Assembly (NCBI RefSeq): GCF_001187435.1
Contig: NZ_LFXA01000012.1
Location: 124,001 to 188,000 of the forward strand
Origin: Streptomyces caatingaensis
GTDB taxonomy: Bacteria; Actinomycetota; Actinomycetes; Streptomycetales; Streptomycetaceae
DNA length: 64,000 nt
Reading direction: 5' to 3'
Below the pieces are notes generated by a model. It had not been told where the DNA came from and ran no database searches. It saw nothing but the letters and a program-made list of their open reading frames with translations. Of this stretch, positions 33,076 to 41,371 are shown piece after piece; the first letter of the stretch is position 1; each line of letters begins with the position of its first letter. The translations under genes and the position numbers were made by a program.

Positions 33076-35925
33076 ATGATATTTGCGGAGCGCGGCAGTG
33101 AAATCGCTCTCCTGAGAGAACTCTTCGAACAGTCCCAACGGCACCGGGCACAAGTCGCGCTCGTGGAGGGCGCGGTCGCCAGCGGGAAGACGGTCCTTCT
33201 CCACACGTTCGGCGAAGAAGCGGCGGGGGCCGGGGCACTGGTCCTGACGGCCATGGGCTCCCGGGCCGAACGGAGCCATCCTTTCGGTGTGCTGAGCCAG
33301 TTGTTCCACGATCTGCACGACCGGCAGTTGCAGAGCTGGGCCGACGACCAGATCAGCGCCTTCCTCGGCCAGTCACCGGGGGATCCCGCCCCCGAGCGGG
33401 ATCCGGTCCCGGACCAGGATCCGGTGGCGATGAAACAGGCCACGGCCCGCATCGCCCGGACCCTGTGCGCGGCGCTGCTGGAGTTCGCCGCCGACCGGCC
33501 CATCGTGATCGGCATCGACGACGTGCAGTACGCCGACGCCCCGTCGCTCCAGGTCCTCCTCTATCTGCTGCGGCGGCTGAAGACCGACAAACTCCTCGTG
33601 GTCCTCACCGAATGGACCGTCTCGCCGCTCGCGCACCCCGCCTTCCGGGCCGAGTTGCTGCGCCAGCCGAACTGCCATGGCATCCGGCTGCGGCCGCTCT
33701 CCGTCGGCCAGGTGGCCGAGGTCCTCACCGAATACCTCAACGAGACGGCGGCCGGGCTCCTGGCCCCCGCCTACCACGACGTCTGCGGCGGCAACCCCCT
33801 CCTCCTGCGCGGCCTGATCGAGGACGGCGTCCTGCGGCCGATGGACGACCAGAACGCGCTGCCGGCCGTGCCCAGCACCGAGGAATCCTTCCGCCAGGCG
33901 GTGTTCGCCTGCCTGTACCGCTGGGACCAGAGCGCCATCGACGTGGCGCGGGGCCTGGCCGTGCTCGACGGCCCGGCCGAGCCGGGGATCATAGGCCAGC
34001 TCGTCGGCATGGAGCAGCCGCGCGTGGTGAAGATCGTCGACTCGCTGGCCGGTTCCCGGCTCCTGCGCGACGGCCAGCTGCGCCACCCGGCCGTGCGGGC
34101 CGCCGTCCTCGACACTCTCCCGCTCGACGACCAGGTGGGCCTGCACCTGCGCGCGGCCCAACTGCTGCACGACGGCGGCGCGGACGCCACCGCGGTGGCC
34201 CGGCATCTGGTGGCCGCGGGCGGCATTCCCGGCCAGTGGGCGGTGCGGGTGCTGCAGGACGCGGGGACCCAGGCGCTGGCCGAGGCCAACCTGCGGTTCA
34301 CCCTGAGCTGCCTGGAGCTGGCGCAGCGCGACTGCGAGGACCCCGTTCTGCGCGCCTCGCTCACCCTGTCCCTGACCGAGCTGCTCTGGAGCTGCGACCC
34401 GTCGGCCGCCGCCCGTTACCTGACTCCGCTCAAGGAGGCGGCGGTGCGGGGGGACCTGGAGCGGAGCAAGGCGCTCACGGTGGCGTTGCAGCTGTTCTGG
34501 CACGGCAGGACGCAGGAGGCGCACGAGCTCATCGCCTGGTTCAAGTCCTCGGCGGAGGAGGCCGGTGCGCGGGACTCCTCGCGGTCGTGCCCGCTCAAGA
34601 GCCTGCATCACTGGCTGCACCTGGGGTCGCAGCCGCCGCACAACGGGCTGGAGGCCCTGGACGCCGACGCCGGGGCGGGCGACCAGGGGGCGACGGCGCC
34701 GCGCTCCGCGCAGGCGGCGCTGGTCACCGCGCTGCACGAGGGGATGCGCGGCCGGGTGGTGGACTGGGCGGAGAACGCGCTGGCCACGACGTTGCGGCTG
34801 TCGAGCAAGACCATGGGCGAGGTGCAGTTCGCGCTCTCGGCCCTCATCAACACCGGCCGGACGGGGAAGGCGGCGGCCTTCTGCCGGAAGTTCCTCGCCG
34901 AGGCCCGTGTCCAGCAGACCACCACGTGGGAGGCGTTGCTGACCGCGTTCCTGGCGGAGGTGTCGCTGCGGCAGGGGGCGCTGCACCGGGCGGTCGAGCA
35001 GGCGCAGGACGCCCTGCGGCTGCTGTCGGCGCGCGGCTGGGGTACGGCCATCGGCCATCCGCTGTCGGTGCAGCTGTTCGCGCTGACGTCGCTGAGCCGG
35101 CACGAGGAGGCGGCGCGGGTGCTGCGGCAGGCGGTGCCGGAGGGCATGTTCCAGAGTCCGTCGGGGCTGCGTTACCTGCGGGCGCGCGGCCACCACTACC
35201 TGGCGACGCACCGGCCGGGCGACGCGTATCTGGACTTCCACCGGTGCGGCGAGCTGTCGCGGTCGTGGGCGATGGACCTGCCCGAGATGGTGCCGTGGCG
35301 CAGTGACCTGGCGCTGGCCCATCTCGCGCTGGGGCGTGGCAAGGCGGCGCGGGAGCTGCTCGCCGAGCAGTTGGCGATGCCGGGGGCGCACGATCCGCGG
35401 GTGCGGGGGCTGTCGCTGCGGGCGCTGGCGGAGGCCGAGGACGGCAAGCGGCGCACGGCGCTGCTGCGGGAGGCGGTGGACCTGCTGGGCACCTCCGGCG
35501 ACCAGGCCCAACTGGCGTGTGCACTGGCCGAGTTGAGCCGGGCGCACCATGAGCTGGGCGAGTTCAGCCGGGCACGGCTGCTGGGCCAGCAGGCGCTCCA
35601 GCTCGCGGAGGACTGCGGGGCGCAGCAGTTGTGCCGGACGCTGCTGTCGACGGGTGACGCGGCGAAGAGCCTGGAGGACAGCGGCGCGGACGGGGTCGAG
35701 GCGCTGAGCGACGCGGAGCGGCGGGTGGCGGCGCTGGCGGCGGTGGGGCACACCAACCGGGAGATCGCCCGTGAGCTGTACATCACGGTCAGCACGGTCG
35801 AGCAGCATCTGACGCGGGTCTACCGCAAGCTCAACGTGAAGCAGCGGGCGGATCTGCCGTTGCGTCTGAAGGAGAGCGGTGACCGGGGCGCGCCGGAGCT
35901 GGCCGGGGCCGGCAGTACGGCCTGA
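33076..35925 (+). CDS. LAL-family (large ATP-binding LuxR-type) pathway regulator
   Basis: 949 residues, the usual size for LAL activators such as PikD. An N-terminal AAA-like ATPase has the Walker A motif VEGAVASGKT (residues about 30-39) and Walker B IVIGIDDVQ (about 143-151). A long helical, Ala/Leu-rich middle resembles TPR-like repeats. The C-terminus carries a LuxR helix-turn-helix (LSDAERRVAALAAVGHTNRE ... STVEQHLTRVYRKLNVKQRA, about 876-930). Such proteins activate macrolide and polyketide clusters. Its place between the PKS, exporter and thioesterase makes it the best candidate for the main activator of this locus. Whether it or the response regulator binds the TAGGGG repeats is not shown by the sequence. 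Confidence 0.93.
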   Translation: MIFAERGSEIALLRELFEQSQRHRAQVALVEGAVASGKTVLLHTFGEEAAGAGALVLTAMGSRAERSHPFGVLSQLFHDLHDRQLQSWADDQISAFLGQSPGDPAPERDPVPDQDPVAMKQATARIARTLCAALLEFAADRPIVIGIDDVQYADAPSLQVLLYLLRRLKTDKLLVVLTEWTVSPLAHPAFRAELLRQPNCHGIRLRPLSVGQVAEVLTEYLNETAAGLLAPAYHDVCGGNPLLLRGLIEDGVLRPMDDQNALPAVPSTEESFRQAVFACLYRWDQSAIDVARGLAVLDGPAEPGIIGQLVGMEQPRVVKIVDSLAGSRLLRDGQLRHPAVRAAVLDTLPLDDQVGLHLRAAQLLHDGGADATAVARHLVAAGGIPGQWAVRVLQDAGTQALAEANLRFTLSCLELAQRDCEDPVLRASLTLSLTELLWSCDPSAAARYLTPLKEAAVRGDLERSKALTVALQLFWHGRTQEAHELIAWFKSSAEEAGARDSSRSCPLKSLHHWLHLGSQPPHNGLEALDADAGAGDQGATAPRSAQAALVTALHEGMRGRVVDWAENALATTLRLSSKTMGEVQFALSALINTGRTGKAAAFCRKFLAEARVQQTTTWEALLTAFLAEVSLRQGALHRAVEQAQDALRLLSARGWGTAIGHPLSVQLFALTSLSRHEEAARVLRQAVPEGMFQSPSGLRYLRARGHHYLATHRPGDAYLDFHRCGELSRSWAMDLPEMVPWRSDLALAHLALGRGKAARELLAEQLAMPGAHDPRVRGLSLRALAEAEDGKRRTALLREAVDLLGTSGDQAQLACALAELSRAHHELGEFSRARLLGQQALQLAEDCGAQQLCRTLLSTGDAAKSLEDSGADGVEALSDAERRVAALAAVGHTNREIARELYITVSTVEQHLTRVYRKLNVKQRADLPLRLKESGDRGAPELAGAGSTA

Positions 35926-35944
35926 GCCGGTCCCGGCCGTGGGA

Positions 35945-35991
35945 CAGGGGGCCGATAGGGGTTGTCCGGGGCGGGCGGCCGGTGCGAGGTT
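35945..35991 (+). promoter_or_regulatory. Candidate promoter/operator of the type II thioesterase gene
   Basis: CAGGGG (35945-35950) and TAGGGG (35956-35961) are 11 bp apart, facing the gene. GAGGTT (35986-35991) follows after 24 nt, close to the 23-nt position of the -10-like boxes at the giant PKS and KAS III genes. The GTG start is 58 nt further on. The arrangement links this gene to PKS control rather than to the NRPS genes downstream. Confidence 0.45.
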
Positions 35992-36048
35992 CGGGGTTCC
36001 CGAGCCCTTTCTCGACGGCTTCCCGACGGCGGACGACAGGAACGAACG

Positions 36049-36816
36049 GTGACGACGACGACCGCGAACCAGCGCGAGTGGCTGCGCAGTTTCCACCCGG
36101 CTCCCGGAGCGCGGGTGCGCCTGGTGTGCTTCCCGCACGCCGGGGGTTCGGCCAGTTACTACTTCCCGGTGTCGGCGTCGCTGGCCCCGGAGGTGGACGT
36201 CGTCGCCGTGCAGTACCCGGGCCGGCAGGACCGCCGTGGCGAGCCGTGCGTCGACGACATCGGGCGGCTGGCCGACCGGATCGACGAGGTGCTGACGGCC
36301 GCCGGGCTCGGTTCGGGTGTGCCGTACGCGTTCTTCGGCCACAGCATGGGCGCGGTCCTCGCGTTCGAGGTGGCGCTGCGCCGGGAGCGGCGCGGCGGGC
36401 CCGGTCCGGTGCGGCTGTTCGCGTCGGGGCGGCGGGCGCCGGGCCGGTTCCGGGACGAGCGGGTCCATCAGGGCAGTGACGCGGCGGTGGTCGAGGAGAT
36501 GCGGCTGCTGGGCGGTACGGACTCGCGGTGGCTGGAGGACGAGGAGCTGATGGCCATGGTGCTGCCGGTGCTCCGTGCCGACTACCGGGCGATCGAGCGT
36601 TACCGGGCGGCGCCGGGGGCCGGGATCTCGGCGCCGGTGACCGTGCTGACGGGCGACGCCGACCCGCGGACCAGTGCGGAGGAGGCGGCCGCCTGGGGGG
36701 AGCACACGGACGGGGAGTGCGCGGTGTCGACGTTCTCCGGTGGGCACTTCTTCCTGGAGCGGCACCAGGGCGCGGTGCTCGACACGATCCGCCGGGGGCT
36801 CGCGGGCGTGCGGTAG
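36049..36816 (+). CDS. Type II thioesterase
   Basis: 255 residues from GTG 36049, which has GACAGGA upstream; the open frame extends to 35962 but without support. It is an alpha/beta hydrolase with the RLVCFPHAGGSASYY opening typical of type II thioesterases, nucleophile GHSMG (near residue 100), acidic residue in TGDADP and catalytic His in FSGGHFFL. These free-standing enzymes clear stalled or misprimed acyl groups from carrier proteins of PKS and NRPS lines. It lies between the LAL regulator and the NRPS genes and could serve both lines. Its TAGGGG-repeat promoter ties it to the PKS. Confidence 0.93.
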   Translation: MTTTTANQREWLRSFHPAPGARVRLVCFPHAGGSASYYFPVSASLAPEVDVVAVQYPGRQDRRGEPCVDDIGRLADRIDEVLTAAGLGSGVPYAFFGHSMGAVLAFEVALRRERRGGPGPVRLFASGRRAPGRFRDERVHQGSDAAVVEEMRLLGGTDSRWLEDEELMAMVLPVLRADYRAIERYRAAPGAGISAPVTVLTGDADPRTSAEEAAAWGEHTDGECAVSTFSGGHFFLERHQGAVLDTIRRGLAGVR

Positions 36817-37062
36817 GGGCGGGGGGCCGGTGCCTTGTCCCGGTGGGGGCGGGCGGTGTCCCGGGCGGGGCGCCGTGGCGCGGGAGAAGTGGCGACCGGG
36901 TATTTCCGGAGTATTACCGGCCGGTATTCCGGGGGGCGCCGTGACCGCGTCCTCGTCGCCTTTCGGGAACGTTCCGCGCCCCGCCCACAAGCGGTCTTTG
37001 CCGGTGCCATCCATCGGCGGCCGAGGTGTTCCGGGACCAGGATCACATTCGGGCAATCACCA

Positions 37063-37091
37063 TTGACACGCTCAATCCGGTGATCAATCAT
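37063..37091 (+). promoter_or_regulatory. Candidate promoter of the NRPS operon
   Basis: A perfect TTGACA (37063-37068), a 17-nt spacer and AATCAT (37086-37091, 4 of 6 matches) lie in the 568-bp gap 36817-37384. It would give a leader of about 285 nt before the NRPS start codon. No TAGGGG tandem is present here; the single TAGGGG at 36814 overlaps the thioesterase stop codon. Confidence 0.5.
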
Positions 37092-37166
37092 CGCCGTACA
37101 GCCAGGAAGCGCTATACGGCGGCTGTCGTCACCGCGTCGAGCACGCCCGTGACGACCGGTCGGCCC

Positions 37167-37225
37167 GGAGGTTTGCCATGCCCTGACGGCGCCTTGTGAA
37201 GGCAGCCGGCACCCCCCCTTTTTTT
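37167..37225 (+). other. Structured NRPS leader: two-codon ORF, hairpin and C7T7 tract
   Basis: GGAGG (37167-37171) is spaced 6 nt from ATG 37178, which is followed by one codon and TGA: a Met-Pro-stop mini-ORF with a strong ribosome site. A hairpin follows directly (37188-37195 with 37199-37207, one bulged A), then seven C and seven T (37212-37225). The T-run is unusual in this high-GC DNA. The layout resembles an attenuator, although the T-run is about 11 nt past the hairpin. Confidence 0.35.
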
Positions 37226-37384
37226 CGCGCGCCACGACCCCGGCGCGCCTCGTGCCCCACTCCCCCGCCGGCCCCGCGGTGCGGTGCCGCGCCGGGGCGG
37301 ACTCCTTCCCCCCGTCCGCTGATTCCGGGCGGCCGGGTACGGGCCCGCACCAGAACCACCCTCCCCCGAGGAGAAGAAGCAGCC

Positions 37385-40300
37385 TTGCCCGCCCAGCAGA
37401 CTTCCAGCGTCCCCGACCCCGAACTGCCCGACGCGGTACGGAAGGAGGCCGGCGCGCGGGACCGTGTGCCGGCGTCGTTCGCGCAGCGGCGGCTGTGGTT
37501 CCTGGCGCAGCTCCCGGGGGCGAGCGCGGCCTACCACGTGCCGCTCGCCTTCGACGTGCGCGGACCGCTCGACCGCGGCGCGCTGGCCCGCGCGCTGGAC
37601 GCCTTGACGGCCCGGCACGAGGCCCTGCGCACACGCCTGTCGGCCGTGGACGGCGAGGTGTTCCAGCACGTGGACCCGGTGGACACCGGCTTCGCGCTGG
37701 TCGTGGACGACCTGTCCGGCACCCCCGGCGCCGGCGCGGAGGAGCGGCTGGAGCGGCTGCGGCGCGAGGAGGCCGCCGCGCCCTTCGACCTGGCGCGCGG
37801 CCCGCTGGCGCGCGGCCGGCTGGTCGTCCTGGACGAGAACCGGCATCACCTTTTGCTGACGTTCCATCACACCGTGTACGACGGCTGGACGGAAGTCCTG
37901 CTGATGCGCGAACTCGGCGCGCTGTACGGGGCTTTTCTGCGCGGGGAGCCCGATCCCCTGCCACCGCTCACCGCCGGTTACGCGGAATACGCGGTGCGGC
38001 AGAAGCGCGAGTGGGAGGACGGCGCGTTCGCGGAACAGGCCGCGTATTGGACGGAATCCCTGGCGGGCGCACCGCCGTTGCTGGAACTCCCCACGGACCG
38101 GCCGCGTCCGGCGGAACAGGATTACCGCGGCGAGGAGGTGCACTTCTCCTTCGGCGCGGAACTGACGGCGGCGGTGCGGGCGCTCGGCGAGCGGCACGGG
38201 GCGAGCCCGTTCATGACCGTCCTCACCGGCTGGTCGCTGCTGCTGTCGCGGATGTCGGGCCAGCGGGACCTGGTGGTCGGCGTCCCCGTGGCGAACCGCC
38301 GGCGGGGCGGCGTCGAGGGCGTCGCGGGCTTCTTCGTCAACACCCTGGCGCTGCGCGTCGATCTGTCGGACGGGCCGACGGTGGCCGGGGCGCTGGAGCG
38401 GGTGCGGTCGGTGACGCGGGCGGGGCTGCGCCGCCAGGACCTGCCGTTCGAGCACGTGGTGGAGCTGGTGAGGCCGGTGCGCAGCCCGGCGCACACACCG
38501 CTGTTCCAGACGATGCTGGCGTGGCAGTACGCGGACGGCGGTTCGCTGGAGCTGGCGGGGCTGGAGCTGTCGCCGCTGCGGCTCCCGGCCCCGGGCGCCA
38601 CGTTCGACCTGACGCTGATGGTGGCGGAGAAGGACGGCCGGCTGACGGGCAGCCTGCGGTACGCCGAGGCGCTGTTCGACGAGGTGACGGCCGAGGGCTA
38701 TGTGGGCCGGCTGCGGCGGGTGCTGGAGTGGATGACGCGCCACCCGGAACGTCCGGTGGCGGACCTGTCCCTGCTGGACGGGCGGGAGCGCCGCCGCGTG
38801 CTGGAGGAGTGGAACGCCACCGCGCTGCGGATCCGCCCCGCGGGTCTGGTGGAGCGCTTCGAGGAGCAGGCGCGCACGCGCCCGGACGCCCCGGCCGTCG
38901 TGGACGGTGCCGTGCGGACCGGCTACGCGGAGCTGGACCGGCGGGCCAACCGGCTGGCCCGGGCGCTGATCGCCCGGGGCGTGCGGCGCGGGCAGCCGGT
39001 GGGGCTGCATCTGCGCCGGTCGGCCGGGCTGGCGGTGGGCGTCTGGGGCGTCCTCAAGGCGGGGGCCGCCTGTCTGCCGCTGGATCCCGGCCTGCCGGCG
39101 GAGCGGCTGGCCGGGCTGGTGGAGGACGCCGCTCCCGCCGTGGTGCTGAGCGGTGAACCGGCGCCGCCCGCCGGCTGGTTGCCGCTCGCGGACGTCGAGG
39201 CGGAGGCGGGGTCCGGGGAGGCGCCAGGTGTCGCGGTGTCGGCCGACGACCTGGCGTACGTCGTCTACACCTCGGGTTCGACGGGCCGCCCCAAGGGCGT
39301 GGGCGTGCCGCACGGTGCCGTCCTCAATCTGCTGGACCACTGGCTGGCGCGGTTCGGCGCGCTGCCCGGCGCGCCGGCCTCGCAGTGGACGAGCACCGGA
39401 TTCGACGTGGCCCAGCAGGAGTTGCTGCTTCCGCTGACCACCGGGGGCGTGCTGTACCCGGTGCCGGAGGAGGTGCGCCTCGACCCGGCGGCGCTGCTGG
39501 ACTGGATGCGGGAGCACCGGGTGGCGCAGGCGTATCTGCCGCCGGCCTTCGTCCGGTGGATCGACGAGGCGCCCGGGGAACGGCTGAAGGGGCTGGAGCT
39601 GCGCCAGTTGCTGACGGGCGTGGAGCCGCTGCCCGAGGGCGCGTTGTACCGCCTCGCCGAGGCGGTGCCGGGGCTGCGGATCCTGTACGGCTACGGGCCG
39701 ACGGAGACGACGGTGTACAGCACCGCGCACGTCGCGCCGCGGCCGCTGGAGCGGCAGAGCCCGATCGGCCGGCCGGTCGCCAACACCCGTGTGTACGTGC
39801 TGGACGGGCGGCTGCGGCCGGTGCCGCCGGGTGTGCCCGGCGAGGTGTACGTGGCCGGGGCGGGCCTGGCCCGCGGCTACCTGGGCCGGCCGGGGCTGAC
39901 GGCCGGGCGGTTCGTGGCCGACCCGTTCGTGCCGGGCGGGCGGATGTACCGCACCGGCGACCTGGCCCGGTGGCTGTCGGACGGCGCGCTGGAGTACGCG
40001 GGGCGCCTGGACGACCAGGTGAAGCTGCGCGGGTTCCGGATCGAGCCGGGCGAGGTGGAGGCGGCGCTGCGGGCCGAGCCCGGGGTCGGCGAGGCGGCGG
40101 TGCTGGTGGACCGTGCCGCGCCCGGCGGCCCGGTGCTGGTGGCGGCCGTGGGCCGGGACGGCGCCGAGCCGCGCCCGGCGGCGGAGTGGCGGGCGGCGCT
40201 GGCCCGGCGGCTGCCGGACTACATGGTGCCGCAGGTCTTCGTGGAGTTCGACCGGCTGCCGCTGTCGGCCAACGGCAAGCTCGACCGCGCGGCGGTGCTG

Positions 40301-41371
40301 GAGCGGGCCGCGGCCCGCGGGCCCGCCGCCGTCAACCAGGGAAGCCCGCGCGACGACATCGAGTTGACGCTGTACCAGATATGGCGGGGGCTGCTGCTCC
40401 ATCCCGGGATCGGGATACGGGACGACTTCTTCGCCCTCGGCGGCACGTCGATCTCCGCCATCAAGCTGGCCCACGCCGTCCGGGAGGCGTTCGGCGTGCC
40501 CCTCCAGGTGCGCGACGTCCTGCTGCACCCGACGATCGAGGCGCTCGGCGGGCTGCTCCGCGAGGGCGCGGCGGACCGCCGCCCCGGGAGCGTCGTCGAG
40601 TTCCGCCCCGGCGACGGACGGGCCCGGGTGATCTGCGTCCACCCCGCCGGCGGCACCGCCTTCTGCTACCTGCCGCTCGCCGGGCTGCTGCCCGACGGTG
40701 CCGGGGTGACCGGCGTCCAGGCGCCCGGCATCAACGAGGGGGAACAGCTCCTGCCGTCCGTCGAGGCGATGGCCGAGGAGTACCTGCGCCTCGTCGGACC
40801 GCTGCCCGAGGGACCGTTGGTGCTCACCGGGCTGTCGTACGGCGGCCTGATCGCCCACGAGATGGGCCGCAGGCTGGCGGCGGCCGGCCGCACCGGCGTG
40901 AGCGTGGTGCTGCTGGACACCCACGGCACCGACGACCCGGCCGAACGGGCCCGCGTCGAGCCCGTGGGGCTCGCCGAGTTCCGCGACAAGCTCGTCCGCT
41001 TCAACGGGATGTACCCGGGCATCGACGACGAGCAGATCGAGCGGTACTTCCGCGTCTACAACCACAGCCGGCTCACAGCGCGCGCCTACGAGGTGCCGGC
41101 GACGGCGGCCCGCACGGTCCTGGTGCAGGCCGAGGGGCCGGACGACGACCCCGTGGACCCCGCCCACCTGCGCCGCATCCGGGAGTTCTGGGCCCGCCGG
41201 ACCGCGGGCGGCCTGGTCGTCGAGCCGCTGGCCCGCGGCCACTGGGACGTGCTGGAGGGCGACGGGGCGGTCCGGGTGGCCGCCGTCGTCGCGGCCGAGC
41301 TGTCCCGCTCCCCGGCGCCCCCGGCCGCCGTTCCCGCCCCCCGTACCGCCCCGGCCCAGGAGGCACGATGA
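37385..41371 (+). CDS. NRPS, C-A-PCP-TE
   Basis: 1328 residues from TTG 37385, chosen because GAGGAG lies upstream and the condensation domain begins soon after; an in-frame GTG at 37196 would add a Pro/Arg-rich, unconserved-looking extension. C domain: HHTVYDG (about 160). A domain: YTSGSTGRPKG (about 630), NGKLD (about 962). The ten specificity residues read by eye are D-V-Q-Y-L-G-G-V-Y-K; Asp-235 indicates an alpha-amino acid but I cannot assign which. PCP: GGTS (about 1018). TE: GLSYG (about 1151), catalytic His near 1285. A complete one-residue module with its own release domain is unusual as a first gene. It may acylate or extend the product of the hybrid enzyme encoded next, with which it overlaps (ATGA). 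In detoxin-type pathways an amino acid is ester-linked to the proline-derived core; this NRPS is a candidate for that step (inference). Confidence 0.92.
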   Translation: MPAQQTSSVPDPELPDAVRKEAGARDRVPASFAQRRLWFLAQLPGASAAYHVPLAFDVRGPLDRGALARALDALTARHEALRTRLSAVDGEVFQHVDPVDTGFALVVDDLSGTPGAGAEERLERLRREEAAAPFDLARGPLARGRLVVLDENRHHLLLTFHHTVYDGWTEVLLMRELGALYGAFLRGEPDPLPPLTAGYAEYAVRQKREWEDGAFAEQAAYWTESLAGAPPLLELPTDRPRPAEQDYRGEEVHFSFGAELTAAVRALGERHGASPFMTVLTGWSLLLSRMSGQRDLVVGVPVANRRRGGVEGVAGFFVNTLALRVDLSDGPTVAGALERVRSVTRAGLRRQDLPFEHVVELVRPVRSPAHTPLFQTMLAWQYADGGSLELAGLELSPLRLPAPGATFDLTLMVAEKDGRLTGSLRYAEALFDEVTAEGYVGRLRRVLEWMTRHPERPVADLSLLDGRERRRVLEEWNATALRIRPAGLVERFEEQARTRPDAPAVVDGAVRTGYAELDRRANRLARALIARGVRRGQPVGLHLRRSAGLAVGVWGVLKAGAACLPLDPGLPAERLAGLVEDAAPAVVLSGEPAPPAGWLPLADVEAEAGSGEAPGVAVSADDLAYVVYTSGSTGRPKGVGVPHGAVLNLLDHWLARFGALPGAPASQWTSTGFDVAQQELLLPLTTGGVLYPVPEEVRLDPAALLDWMREHRVAQAYLPPAFVRWIDEAPGERLKGLELRQLLTGVEPLPEGALYRLAEAVPGLRILYGYGPTETTVYSTAHVAPRPLERQSPIGRPVANTRVYVLDGRLRPVPPGVPGEVYVAGAGLARGYLGRPGLTAGRFVADPFVPGGRMYRTGDLARWLSDGALEYAGRLDDQVKLRGFRIEPGEVEAALRAEPGVGEAAVLVDRAAPGGPVLVAAVGRDGAEPRPAAEWRAALARRLPDYMVPQVFVEFDRLPLSANGKLDRAAVLERAAARGPAAVNQGSPRDDIELTLYQIWRGLLLHPGIGIRDDFFALGGTSISAIKLAHAVREAFGVPLQVRDVLLHPTIEALGGLLREGAADRRPGSVVEFRPGDGRARVICVHPAGGTAFCYLPLAGLLPDGAGVTGVQAPGINEGEQLLPSVEAMAEEYLRLVGPLPEGPLVLTGLSYGGLIAHEMGRRLAAAGRTGVSVVLLDTHGTDDPAERARVEPVGLAEFRDKLVRFNGMYPGIDDEQIERYFRVYNHSRLTARAYEVPATAARTVLVQAEGPDDDPVDPAHLRRIREFWARRTAGGLVVEPLARGHWDVLEGDGAVRVAAVVAAELSRSPAPPAAVPAPRTAPAQEAR

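Noticed and set aside
36814..36819. TAGGGG before the NRPS operon as another operator copy
   Set aside because: It includes the thioesterase stop codon and lacks the second half 11 bp away, so it is likely chance.
39385..41367. In-frame extension upstream of the hybrid NRPS-PKS gene
   Set aside because: It runs through the NRPS gene in another frame and reads as Ala/Arg/Gly-rich nonsense. The true start is the coupled ATG at 41368.
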